DNA of 64,000 bases from Psilocybe azurescens. Lineage: Eukaryota; Basidiomycota; Agaricomycetes; Agaricales; Agrocybaceae. Under the pieces are notes generated by a model. That model saw nothing but the letters and a program-made list of their open reading frames with translations, searched no databases and was not told where the DNA came from. The stretch is from the NCBI GenBank assembly GCA_023853785.1, contig JAJIRX010000567.1, positions 744,001 through 808,000 on the forward strand, written 5' to 3'. Positions within the stretch are counted from its first letter, which is position 1. Each line of letters opens with the position of its first letter. This document shows positions 26,239-40,347 of this stretch, piece after piece. The position numbers and the translations under genes are program-made.

Positions 26239-28583
26239 ATGTCGAGCAGAGCTGGTGGTCTCTACGGCGGCATCCAGTTCTCTTCTGGCTCCGTATTTCA
26301 ATCTACTGCTTCTGCTACTTCTTCTACTGAACCTTCTAAATCACCTTCGACCGAACCCACCAAAATCACGATCGTCGAAAGTTCAAGCAAAGAGCAAGAT
26401 GCAAGTGTTATTCCAGCACTCACCGCAACAACACCAACATCAGCAGCAGCAGCAGCAGCGCCAGGAAAATCTACAGCTGGTATCTCTCTATCTGCTTACC
26501 CGTTTTAATACATAGAGCCCGTTTATTGAAATAAAAAACTTCAATGTGTTGTGCACAAAAGCTTGGTCGGCTGCCCTCGCCTTCGCCCCCGTGCGCAGAA
26601 ACCAGGCGGCGAAAGCGAAGCCCGCCGTCAACAGGCTGCCTGCAGGCGCCGCTGTGCTTCCGGCAGTAGCGGGTCTGTCTTCCACCGCTGTCGTGTTCGC
26701 ACCGCCGGTGCTCGTGGACGCAGCCGCCAACCCGCCGCCACAGCAACAGCAAGAATCCGCGAGCGCCTCTGGGACGCAAGGCTGGGGCAGGAAAGTCAAA
26801 CCGCCGTCGATGATCCTCGACGAAGACGTGAACGGCTTCAAAGGTAATCAGAAGAAGAAATCCGGAAAGTCGAAGGGCAGGAAGGTGCGTTCCTGGTGTG
26901 TCGTTATCGCCGAGTAGACATGTTTTACCTCTTGTGTGTACATTTTTCTTTAGAACAAGAATGCGCCTGCGCAGCCAACATGGGATCCTATGGAACTGTA
27001 CGATCCCATGCGCCCAAACGACTATAATGAATACAAAATGTGGAGGACCAAGGAGCGCATCGACAGGCGAGAACGCATGGCTGAGCAGCGCAGGCAGGAA
27101 GAACGGAAGAGGTCGAGGCGAAGTGCGAGCTATTCAGACTCTGAAGCCACCGGATCTGATGACGACGAGCGACCCCGCAAATCCGGTACACTTATATCCC
27201 TACTTTGAATTCATATCTTTTCTCACACATACTTCCGCAGGGAAATATGATACGTTTGACCGCTGGTCCAGAGGACGCGCAGAGCCCGTTCACGATGCGC
27301 CGGTTCATGATGCTGCCCCAGTCGTCGTCGACAGAGCGCTCACAGGCGACGAAGCCTTCCAACGCCGGCTCGCTATGTCCGCAGCACGACCTGTGTCACC
27401 CCCTCCACCTGCGTCTCCCGTTGCAGCACCCCCAAGGCCTCTTGATTACGAGCCGCCGCACAAGCCATCTCATATGGCGGTGGAAACTGGGGAAGAAGCC
27501 TACTTGCGCAGGCTCGCCATGTCGACGATGAACCGCAACGCACCTCAGCCTGTTGCTGCTGCTGCTCCGCCTCCACCTCCTGCTGCTCCTCAGCAGGAAC
27601 GTCCGCGCTCAGTGTCGCCCCCCGCACTCGCATATAATCCTTTTGCACCACCCTCTGTCCCGCCTCCTCCACCTCCAGGCGGCCCTCCCAGTGCGCTCCC
27701 TGGTGGCTTCGAGGAGAGAGCCAAGGCGGCAGCGGCAATTGCTGCCAAGCTCAGTGCTCTCGGCGCTTCTGCTGGTGCGTCTTCATTGTCGTCTTCGGCC
27801 CCTCCTCGTGGGGACGTTCCTTCACCCGACGAAGAGAGCAAGTACGTATTCTATCACCAATTCTCTCTCATTATCCCTTCATTTACGTTTTATTCCTTAC
27901 TTTAGGCCGGATCCTCACGGGTTCGCTGCACGGCTCATGGCTAAATGGGGCCACAAAGAAGGGCAAGGACTCGGCGCGGGCGCGGATGGGATTGTCAACG
28001 CGCTCGTCGTCGAGCAGGTCGGCAACAACAACAACAACAACAAGCCGGCCAAAGGGAAAGGCGGGCCCACCGGTAAAGGCATCGGCGTAGGCTCTAAAAT
28101 GGGGAAGATCATCAATAACAACGAGGACGCGAAGACGCGAGAGGATAAGGAGCGCTTTGGAGAACCGAGCCGTGTCGTGGTGCTCACGAACATGGTTGGG
28201 CCGGAAGACCTCGACGACGAGGATCTGCGTGAAGAAATTGGTGCGTGCTGCATCCTCATTCCTTCTCATTCCTTTCTTGCTGCAATTAAATGTGTATTGT
28301 ATTATATTATCTTCGTTGTCCTTACGATCGTTTCTTTTTTATTTTCTTAGGCGACGAGTGTTCCAAGAACGGAACAGTTGAACGAGTGATTGTGCATGCT
28401 GTGCAACCTCCTCCGTTGAATCCTGACGACGCCGTTCGCATCTTCGTCCTCTTTGCAGGCCCAGTCGGCGCCTGGAAGACCGTCCGCGAGCTGGACGGCC
28501 GTTATTTCGGAGGGCGTACCGTGCGTGCACGATACTTCCCCGAACCATCTTTTGCACGATACGACCTCGATCGTGGGCTATAA
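26239..28583 (+). CDS. RBM17: Splicing factor 45 homologue (G-patch plus UHM-type RRM)
   Basis: Nuclear splicing factor of the SPF45/RBM17 family, working in 3' splice site choice. The N-terminus reads [12 protein letters not shown], the family signature start. Then come [11 protein letters not shown], a Lys-rich linker, [20 protein letters not shown], and a long Pro/Ala-rich region with a repeated segment ([11 protein letters not shown] and [11 protein letters not shown]). The G-patch is [20 protein letters not shown], and the C-terminal RRM has [18 protein letters not shown]. It ends with the UHM-type loop around [20 protein letters not shown]. The (AAC)n tract at 28023-28043 encodes an Asn run, and (CAG)n at 26441-26459 encodes Ala. 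Introns are present near 26480-26565, 26885, 27185, 27841 and 28240. Confidence 0.9.
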
Positions 28584-28870
28584 CCTCGCGTAATTTTTAC
28601 CTGTTTTTCTTGAATTTGCATATTTTTCTTTTCTTTTGGCTTTTCAATGTTCTACATATTTCTTGCTTTGAATGCTTTGAATTCAAAATATTTTCCAACA
28701 ATGTTGGCTTTGGTCTTTTTTTTGGCTTTCCGAGTTTTACCAACAACATCTATGTAATTAAAGTTCATATATGCACTCCGTTGATCAGCTAGAGTACCCT
28801 AGCAATTAGTTTTTGATTACTCCCCCGACTCCTACGATGCATCCCTCCTCATGATGACATTGTCGTGTGC

Positions 28871-31396
<2,526 letters not shown>

Positions 31397-31606
31397 GGTG
31401 GTACAGAAGAGGATGCAATCTGTTCTTAGAGCGCGTGAGTGATTTCCTCCTCCGATCGCCAACGAAAACCGCGAGCCCTTCCGGCCAATCATGTCCTCGT
31501 GATTTATTCAGTCCGGCTTCCAGTCCTAAATATCCGGTCCTTCAACCAATCAACTTTACTGTACATACTTTACAACAACATATCTACAAGTACATCCAAT
31601 TAACCT
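31397..31606. promoter_or_regulatory. SDH1 promoter with two CCAAT boxes
   Basis: About 210 bp upstream of SDH1, bounded by the stop of the TBC1D5-like gene. CCAAT is present on the plus strand at 31485-31489 and 31545-31549, 60 bp apart and 90-150 bp from the SDH1 start. In fungi, CCAAT is bound by the Hap2/3/5 complex, a known regulator of respiratory genes. The sites are seen; their use is inferred. Confidence 0.5.
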
Positions 31607-34278
31607 TCACCGTATCGCTCCCAGAGGATCCTGGTATCCCTCTGTCTTGGCCGGCGTTAGATCGCGCGACTTCTTGCTTTCTCGTCTCAGGCTTGTCGAT
31701 GTCGGAGGAGGTCGCCGTGGCATCACCGCCGTAGGCACTGCAGGTGTCGTGGCTGAGAAACTTGACCGGGTATAGTTCCATGGTGCTCTTTGCCCAACTT
31801 CTCCTGTATCGGGCTTGGATGGTGTCGTAGAATGCGTCAATGAATCTGGTGATCGCGGTCTAGCACGATAGGCGTTCGAATGGCCTAAATGCGAGTCGAT
31901 AACGGGAACTCGAACAGGCGGAGAAACCATCACGGCTGCACTTGCTGCCTGCAATTCTTCATTCGCTTTCTGTGCTTTTGCCCTTCTCCTCTCCTTTTCT
32001 TCGCCACCAATTAGTCTATCGTCATCTAATGTCATAATATTCGTCATTAATGCATCCCGCACATAGGAAAGGGATTCCAGGGCTTCCTGTTTCTGTTTCT
32101 TGATCCTTTCTGGATCTTGAGCGTCACTCTCGTCTTGAAGGAGTGCATCGACAACCCAGGCCAGAGACTCCCCAGAATTTTGTCCCTGGACTGGATTTGG
32201 CTAATATCTCTCTCCATCTCGAAGCGTGTTCGAGGTTCCCATGGTGGTCTCTCCTCGACAGGTCGTTCGTCTACTAACGGGAATGAAGAAAGCTGCTGAT
32301 TTGGTGTTCTTACACCAAGCGATGCAGCTAGTTCGGGTATGTTACGCTGTAGATCCATTATCAAAAAAAAAAAAAAAGTATAACTTTGTGTTGTGTAATG
32401 ACGTACCCGTATCTCAGTTACGGCATTCATAAATGTTTTGTTAATACCCAAACTTTCACCTCTCTCAACGAGACCACGAGTGAACATTTCCGAGATACCC
32501 ACTGCCCCAGAAGATGTCTGTCTCGAATGATTTCGAGCTATATTACCCTCTATATGAGAGGCTGAAGCCGAAGATATTGTCGCTGGAGGTGGGCGAGCAT
32601 TTTTAGCCCGTCTAGGTGGAATGGCAGGACTGGCAGGCACTTCCACTGGAATATTCAACAATGTTCTGTTTTCCATCACTATGGACGACCCCGTAGCAGG
32701 GTTCGGTGACATTTGTAGAGCTAATGCTTGTCGAAGGAGAAGAATGGCGTGGTGAGGGGCACCTACAATTCTGTTCGAAGATGAGGGAGACGGATAACGC
32801 AACAAAGTCGTCAATTGTCCACTATAATCCGCAGGAATCACTTTTCCGGGTGTAAGCAACTGCATAACTGGAAAAAAGAGATACACCTACAATCATTGCG
32901 GATCCTGATGAGCATTGCAACGCAGACCCAATGCGCTAATTCAAGTGTGGCGTCACACGCGAAAAGGCAATCCCACAGTTTCAACGCGTCCGCCATGTTG
33001 AACTCACGGGTAAACAGCAGCCTCAGCCAGCGGCTATAGAAAGCATAGCAATCAGTTAGACCCAAAAAATCATTTCTCCAGCGGATAGTTCACTCACATT
33101 CCATAAATCTGCGGTTCAATCCCTGCCTTCTGCATATGTTGCCAGAGAATGGGATCGCAAGCCTGGAGAAGGGTTGACTGGATGTGATTACACGCTTGAA
33201 CGATCGGTGCAACATAGGGTCGAATACCGTTCTGACCGTTGGGAATAATGACATGATTGGGGAAAGGCGTAAGGGGGTTTCTTGCTGAACTCTCTGGATC
33301 ATTTGGTTCTCGCCATTCGTACCACTGAGAAACCCCTTTCATGACCGAGTTAAAGAGCGCCCAGGAGTCTGCCGCGACGTAATGTACGGAGCACAGATCC
33401 ACGAGATCCCTGTAGCTCCTATCTTGTAATTCCCCATCGACGATTGCATCGAAATGGACAGCATAATATAACGGGGCCAGCAATTCGTGCATTCCTACAC
33501 ACATACAGCAAATTCATTCGTAAAAAAACTGGATCTATTGAAAACTCGAGGCTCACCTTGGCGGTATCCAATCGAAGGGTGCATAATCGAATACAAGAAA
33601 AGTATGTTCGTGAGCTCTCCTTGAACGTCAAGTTCGCGGAAGAAGGCTATATCCGGAAACCTGAACGGCACTATAATTTAGAAATCACCCTCAAGAAGAA
33701 TGTGTATTCCTTACTTACGTGCGTTCGACATCTTGGCTTATTACTTTCCGTAACTCGACACCTGCAAACCACTCGTTCCAGGGGTTCTAGAAAGATCTTT
33801 TGTTACTAATTAAAGGGTTGAAAGGTAAGATGACTCACCTCATTGTGTAGACTAAGAGGATTGACCAAGTCGAGATTGCTAGAGCCTCCTGGAGTGGGCT
33901 TTATTTCATGAACATTGTCTCCTTTGGGATTCTTCAGTGCATCCGGTGCTCGAGATTTCTCTTCAAGTAGAATAGCATATGCCTTCCGTGATTCACGCAG
34001 AGAGGCCAAAAGATCAGAGGAACGAGATGTTTGAGATGCTTGCAAAGGTTCTTCTTTCGCTAGGAACAGCTAAGATGACAGAACAATCAGTTGTAAGAAC
34101 AGGAGAGATATTTGCTCAAATCTCAATAAAGACCTTCCAGGCGAGACTCCTCCCAGCCACAGTGATAGAATCTGGCGGCCCTGGATACAGCTTCTCCGCT
34201 ATAGTGGCATCCTTGCACTTAGAAAGAGTGATTCCAGAGGAAAAAAGGTGATCGTATAATTTCCTGGAGCCCCTGCAT
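31607..34278 (-). CDS. TBC1D5-like Rab GTPase-activating protein
   Basis: RabGAP of the TBC1D5 type, linked in other eukaryotes to retromer and Rab7. The N-terminal part includes LSKCKDATIAEKLYPG, SITVAGRSLAWKLFLAK and NPWNEWFAGVELRKVISQDV. The last is followed by ERTFPDIAFF, giving the arginine-finger motif (I-x-x-D-x-x-R). The glutamine finger is in IGYRQGMHELLAPLYY. The domain continues RWLRLLFTREFNMADALKLW. The C-terminal third is disordered and Pro/Ser-rich. Two frame breaks were found: A6 (plus strand) at 34241-34246 near the start, and T4 at 32178-32181, where one extra base restores SGESLAWVVDALLQDES. Both look like homopolymer errors. The start at 34278 depends on correcting the first one. 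Confidence 0.85.
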
Positions 34279-34979
34279 TACGCTTGTGACGTTAGGGTAG
34301 AGATTAAATTAAACTGACTGAAGCAACTCCAGACGCGGTTGTCCGTTGTCCATCTTTCATAAATTGGATCAAAACATGTAAGGTAGATTTTGAAGGAAAG
34401 CTTTGCTGCGTGTACTTTTGTGGGCGCTATTGCGCAGGAGAAGAGGTTGCTAAATGACTATGATCCAATTGCTCTAAACCGAGCACTTGTTTGGTTAAAT
34501 TGCCTCGTAACAAACAGCTACGATTGTGGGTTGGATTATGGACGACTCGAAAACGACTCGAAAACGACTCCTGTTCTTCATGTAATCTTCACGGCGCTTC
34601 TCTCAAAAGAGACCAGTAGCAAGTACATAATGGTATATTCTAGTTATACACAATTGTTTTCCATGTAGAGAGTTCAATCGAGGAAGTAGTAGTGTGCCTT
34701 CCTCTGTATATCGCTGAGGCAACACCTCATAGGGCTTAATCCTAATTCGTGGACATTCAAGTCCATATATTTGTGCCCTGATGCTGAGAGTTATGTGCCG
34801 CAGTTAGGCAGACGCCGTTTGTCTGTCCCCAGTAGAGACAAGAGTTGAAGAGGTTGCGGAGATTGGGCTGTATCGTCGATGGCCAGAAGAGTCCAAACGA
34901 GATGAATAGAGATAGCCACCACTGACCAGACACCTTATGAAAATAAGTCAGAGCACGTTATGCTACACCAACTATGGTA
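34279..34979. other. 700-bp spacer between TBC1D5-like and RMD5 genes
   Basis: Promoter of the TBC1D5-like gene and 3' end of RMD5. The plus-strand frame at 34390-34668 has no family feature. A short 11-bp tandem repeat lies at 34543-34570. Confidence 0.4.
34543..34570. repeat. Short tandem repeat, 11-bp unit, about 2.5 copies
   Basis: The unit cgactcgaaaa is repeated head to tail without mismatches in a non-coding spacer. It is too short to imply function and is recorded as a possible marker. Confidence 0.7.
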
Positions 34980-36403
34980 TCAAAGGTAGAGGCGTTGGGC
35001 TGCATTCAGCATAGTTTCCACTGGGCAGTACGGACATTTTGATCGTCTACAAGTAGCATCAGATGGTGTACGACTATGACGTGACAAAGAAGACTCACCC
35101 TCCAGATTTATTAAGCTTCTGAAAACTGTCCTTTGAGATAACATGTCCGCAAGTCATCATCATTGGCGGATTTGCTTCTGTAGATTGTTCTTTTGAAACT
35201 AAACAGGCAAATATTGAATGATAGCGATTGTCAGAAGAAAGAGGTATTTCGATCTGCAGATATTTTTGCTTGAGTATCAAAACTTGCAAGGGAGGTCTGA
35301 GATATACCGGTAATTCTTCCATATGATTCCATTCGCTTTTCCTGTCACCAATGACCTTCCTACCCTTTTCGATGCGCGCCAACGCACCCCCACCTCCGAT
35401 ATCTCCGACTACTCGAAGTGGAACTTGTCGACTCATCCCAAGGCTGGCGCAATATTCTTTGGCAAACAAAGGTTCAAGATCAAAATGAAGCGTAGGAAGA
35501 GCAAGATCTTTATATATCGAGTTCTGGAGTTTGTGCAAAGGGAGGAATGCGGGGCATGTCATTAATCTTTGAAACTCCGCTTCGTGGTCTTTGTAGAAAG
35601 GACCCAGATTATCTTTTGCATATCGAACTGCACCAATAGGGTCTGGAGGGTGAGATGATAGAAGCAGTCTCATGTATTGTGAGCGATGCAAGTAAAATTC
35701 CAGCGGAGAGCTGCGAGCACGCAGAAATTCTTGATGATTTTTGGCCCACCTATACAGGATTTACGCAAGCTTAGTACCAATACTACAAATGCGAGTATGA
35801 GAACAAACTTCAAAGCTGGTCCTATGTCTGAGTTTCTCAAAAACTTCAGGATTTGATGCAGGTCGACGAACTGGTTTCGTAGGTCTTCCGAGATATTGAT
35901 TTCAGACTCCTACAAGTTAATTGGCTTTAATAGAGCATCATTAGTACATAAATTGAAATACCTGGAGAAAAGTCTCGGCAACTTCAAACTGACCAGTCCT
36001 AAGGAAGTGCAAGGCAATCGTTCTTTCCAGCGCTGTGACCGAGGCCGTGGAAGAAAACAAGTCGGAATACGTGGGCAGAGCTGTCGTGAATTTCTGTAGA
36101 GTAGCTTTGAGTCTTTGACTTATTCGTGTACACTGTTGTGCATACCTTGTCCAAAGCTTTCCCAAGACGAGATAAGACCGAATATACCTCTTTTTGTCGG
36201 TCGTCGACTTCTTTCTTCTTAGCTTCAACGAGTTGAGCCAGTTGTTTCAAGTCTTCTTCGGAACATTCTCCGTCCAGGAAAGCCGCTCTTGCCTCCTTGA
36301 GCGATTGAAGCAACGAATCAAGAGATTGTGCGATTGAGGCGCCTTTACCATTCACCGCTGTTAGCTTCTCCAGTTTCGTCAGTTCCTTTAATAGAGAATC
36401 CAT
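34980..36403 (-). CDS. RMD5: GID/CTLH E3 ubiquitin ligase RING-like subunit (Rmd5)
   Basis: Catalytic-type subunit of the GID (CTLH) ubiquitin ligase, which degrades gluconeogenic enzymes after glucose addition in yeast. The N-terminal helical region (MDSLLKELTKLEKLTAV) leads to the LisH/CTLH portion (TALERTIALHFLRTGQFEVA, then LRNQFVDLHQILKFLRNSDI). The CRA part includes PLEFYLHRSQYMRLLL. The C-terminal RING-like domain is PPMMMTCGHVISKDSFQKLN followed by KCPYCPVET. As in Rmd5, it keeps only part of the RING metal ligands. It ends AAQRLYL at 34980. At least six introns are read. Its partner Fyv10 is not in the window. It shares a 277-bp promoter with NSA1. Confidence 0.92.
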
Positions 36404-36680
36404 AATTGATGCAGTCTTTCGGTCAAGCAGAGATACCCAGAGAGCAGTGCAGTATGGGACAGACTGTTGCCAGAGTCAACAAAAAGTTAGGTCAGTCGAA
36501 GAGAAGACAAAGAGTCAAGCCGGGGGAAGTAAGTAAAGTAGTACGCGTCGGAGTTCTTCAACTTAGATTACATTGCCGGGGTACTTGATGGCTGCTGACC
36601 AAGAAACAAGTCCTAAAAGGGAAAACGCCTGAAGGAGCTTTTTTGTAACTTTGACTCGAGTCTCGTTCTCTATTTTGAAA
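36404..36680. promoter_or_regulatory. Divergent promoter, RMD5 / NSA1
   Basis: 277 bp between divergent start codons. No distinct element was recognised. Confidence 0.35.
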
Positions 36681-38147
36681 ATGTCAAGATTTCTGTTGGG
36701 AGATGAAATCGGAAACATAAAAACCCTTCGATATAACTCCGATACCGCTGAAGAATCCAAGTGTACTGTCACAAAGCTCTATCAACCGGAGGTCGTCGCT
36801 GGTCCCAGTATTGGTGTTCAGCAACTCGCAACTTCATCCCAAGGCGACGATGAAAAGACCACAGTGGTATGTCATAAGCGCAGTATCTCTCAGTATGAAG
36901 TATATGCTAAACCAAGTGTCACAAGCAAAGCTTGCAGCAGCCTTCTCTGATGGATCTTGCTTGGCTTCCAGTCTAAAAGACGATGATAGTCTCGAGATGC
37001 TCCTTGAATGGAAAGAACCTCGCATTGTCGCCAATAAATTCGTGGGCATGTCGATATTAGACAGGTATGAGCATCATTTACGCTCTTGATCAAACTCATA
37101 TTTACTTCGAAACCAATATAGCTCTGTATATACTTGCACTTCGAATGGAATGCTACGAAGAACACCTTTCTCGTTGGACCCAGAGACCTCAAAAGCTGCA
37201 GAAGCACAAACCGGCACACTTCCTAGTCGACTATGTGACTGGAGACTATCCCAAGATGGGACTACGTTTGCATATGGAGGTGACGAAGTTGATCTATCGG
37301 TCTGGAATACCGAGCTTGCTCTTTCCACCCAACCTTCAACGGCCAAACCCGCTGGAGCTACAAAAAAACGGAAACGAAACGACGACCTCTTTCCGTCAGA
37401 AATCTGGAGAGCAAGAAACGTAAGTCCTATATTTTTGGTAATCAGTATAAATAGGCCCATCTTGCATCACTAGGTGCCAAACGATAGTCTAAGCCTTCGC
37501 CAACCCATTCGAATTACGGCTTTGACATATCTATCCTCCTCATCAAATGGTCACCATCTTATCACAGGAACTCAGTTTGGTGATATACGACGATATGATA
37601 CGAGAGCTGCCCGTAGACCTGTTTCCGATTGGGTAGGTATCGCAAAAGTCAATGGTGTAAAGGCACTGGAAAAGGGTTTATCAGAATAGTACGTGCTTCG
37701 TTGGAAACTGAATTCGCTCGACAAATTCTTAGAAATTTGATTATTTCTAGTGAAATATTCATGAGCGACAATGGCTCTAACCTATCCTCAATAGACTTGC
37801 GCACTGGTGGAGTTCTTTATAGTTACAAAGGTATTTGTATCAGTTTTATTTATAGTGCCCTTATCTGACCTAGTCGTTTAGGAATATCTGGTGCTGTTTC
37901 GTCGATTGCACAGTCGCCAAATGTGTTGGTATCTACCTCAATGGACAGATATGCTCGAGTTCACAGCGTCGTTCCTCCACCTGTTGTGGCAAAAGCTCAC
38001 CAAGAGCAAAAGGGCCAAGTCCTGGAAAAATCCTATATTACATCTATGCCAACGGCGGTTGTATGGGACAAACAGACACCTGTGGAAGTGGATACAAAGG
38101 AAACGAATGATGATGATGTTTGGGACACCATGGAACATGTCTCATAA
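36681..38147 (+). CDS. NSA1: Ribosome biogenesis WD-repeat protein Nsa1/WDR74
   Basis: Nucleolar factor of early pre-60S particles, released by the AAA ATPase Rix7. From ATG 36681 it reads FLLGDEIGNIKTLRYNS, then SIGVQQLATSS, LPSRLCDWRLSQDGTTFAYG and VDLSVWNTELALST. The most diagnostic stretch is ALTYLSSSSNGHHLITGTQF followed by GDIRRYDTRAARRPVSDW. Later blades include LSSIDLRTGGVLYSYKGISG and LVSTSMDRYARVHSV. The C-terminus is acidic (DDDVWDTMEHVS). The count of WD blades and the length (about 400 residues) fit Nsa1. Six or seven short introns are present. The gene converges with pirin (141 bp between stops). Confidence 0.9.
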
Positions 38148-38288
38148 ATCGATATATTATGTATTAGTTATTCCCATCTATATATCACTTCTTGTGAGCT
38201 ATTTCACTCTTCCAACTGTGAGCTTTTTCAAACCCGTTTCTTCCAGTTTGATCTATAAAAGTTATGAGAAAAAGAAATTTGAATATTG

Positions 38289-39697
38289 TTAGAATTTCTT
38301 ACAATCAATCAAGGTTTTCTGGATCTCCTCCTTTGTGGTCATAACGAACGGTCCATATTGGAATACCGTCTGGTCTAATGGTTCTCCGGCAACCTGAAAC
38401 TCGTGATTAGGACAAATAATGGTCAAGAGTCTGATCAATAACTACCAAAACTAATTCTGTGCCTTCGGACCCAGACAAAGCTATGCCGTTCTCCTCTGGT
38501 TTGGCTGACATAACAGCAGTATGGAAGGCGGGGACCACAGTTTTATCTGAACCCACGTCAAGGGTCCCTTTCCAAGCTGCAAGCATTCCACCATCAAAGT
38601 AAGCAACTTGTTTTTTTTTTTTGACAATGATCCAGATACTCACAGTACAAGAATGAGGTCCATCCACTAGCTATGGATTGGAACATTGTAAGTAGTCGTA
38701 GTTCAGTACGTGTTGGTAATAAAAACGTACGCAAATCCTGGAACATGCTTCCTTCCTTGTTGAAGGTGATATGGAAGAACCAACACCCTCCAAGTGGCCT
38801 TACGGGAGACTCGACACCATGACTCTTTCCGCTAATCACTTTGATTTTTACAGGTCCGTCGACTCCTTCTGGGTATGCAACTGGGATTCTTCAAACGTTA
38901 CGCTTTAGTTATTGTTTCTGACTTTGAAAAGAAGCTGATAGCTTACTTATCCGGGGAAAGCTCTTGATAGCTGGGTTCCTAATGAATAAACCACATTAAT
39001 CTTTGGAATGGAACCGACTGCAAGAACAGCACGAACCGACATCTTGAACTAATAAAATGTTTCGTCAAAAATTAACTTTTACAACATGAAATAGAAATTA
39101 CCTTCTCAGGTAGGTCAACCCATAGCTGAAGACCGCGCGGTTCAGGAAGGCCTTTACCGTGGACAGGCATTTCGGCATGGATTATACCTTTTCCAGCGCA
39201 CATCCATTGAACACCACCAGTAGCTAAAGAAGGGAATTTTGGTCAAATGGATTTGAAACAACGTAATGAGAACGCTTACCTATGGTTCCTTTGTGGCCTG
39301 CTGAATCTTCGTGCTGACTTTCTCTAAATGCATTTCCTTCAGATAAGCTGCAAACGAGCAATGGTGGACATATATCACCCTTCCAGCATATAGGTCACAG
39401 TGGCCTGTCCCCGGTGAGGATGATCAGGAAATCCCTGCGTCAACGATGAATTAGAAGTCTTGCTTGCAAAGAATGGATGAGTATGCTCACAGCACCCTCC
39501 CTAACATGGAAATGGTCCAGCATAAGGAAAGGGGTAAGATTGCGAAGTGCAATCGACCCAATGCTACGCCTAACCAAAGCACCAGCGCCCTAGCATTGGG
39601 ACATCAGTTTGCAGTACACCAAAGCATCCAAGCCTGAACATACCTCCGGCGTTTCCACAGCCAGTACTTTCTTCAGAATGGTGCGAGAGATGGACAT
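38289..39697 (-). CDS. Pirin-family cupin protein
   Basis: Iron-binding bicupin; nuclear cofactor or quercetin dioxygenase in other organisms. Metal ligands are visible: the two His of GFPDHPHRG, the third His in HEDSAGHKGTI, and the Glu of GIIHAEMPVH. The segment GLQLWVDLPEKFKMSEPSYQ is typical, as is SPVRPLGGCWFFHITF of the second cupin. It ends TTKEEIQKTLIDCKKF at 38289. The ATG at 39697 gives SISRTILKKVLAVETPEGAG, the usual pirin start. An in-frame ATG further upstream would add a hydrophobic leader (FLLLLAICIPFYKP) that pirins lack, so I do not use it. There are about eight short introns, one with a long A run. Confidence 0.88.
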
Positions 39698-40347
39698 ATC
39701 AGTAGTTAAGATTATACTCGAGTGAGTTTTGGGATAGATGATTGACGGTTTATAAAAAGGGATGCAGATTGCAAGAAGTAGGAGGAATGGATACAAGAGA
39801 TAACTATGCGATGCGACAAGCCTTTTAAGCAAGTGGATCATACTGTTGTCCTACATAATGTGCCCCTACGATGACCAACAACTGACCGAGACATTTTCTC
39901 TCGGTGGGATATTTCTTTCGTATATGGTTGATGACCGTCAGTGACCTCCATAGCCACGAACTCATTACGTCAACAGCAATGACTAAAACCAATAATTACT
40001 GAGCAAATCACTTGAAATTTATACGAAGTCGATTTTCTGATTTGAAGGCGGAACGTTGACTTCGTCCAAATATGTGTCAAGGATATTTGCATATATAAAA
40101 TGTACTGAAGCAAGCCTTGACTAGGACGATTATACATAGTAATCGAAACAAGAAATAAAGTAATAGGGTATTGTAAAGCACAACATGAAAACAATGTCTG
40201 GGAATCCTATCCTCCGACTACCAAAGTTATACATGCGATACTGGTTAGCTATTCCAGGTGTCTAGTGAAGGAAGAGTGGTATTTAGTACAGTGTGTACAT
40301 AGTCGGGTATTGACGTGAACTAAGGTCCAAAGTAGGCAAGCTTTGAA
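39698..40347. other. 650-bp spacer: pirin promoter and 3' end of the UPF0658-like gene
   Basis: No gene is supported. A minus-strand frame at 39970-40194 is AT-rich and featureless. Confidence 0.4.

Noticed and set aside
39698..39841. N-terminal hydrophobic extension of pirin from an upstream in-frame ATG
   Set aside because: Pirins are soluble and start close to the SISRTILKKV segment; the extension is AT-rich spacer-like.
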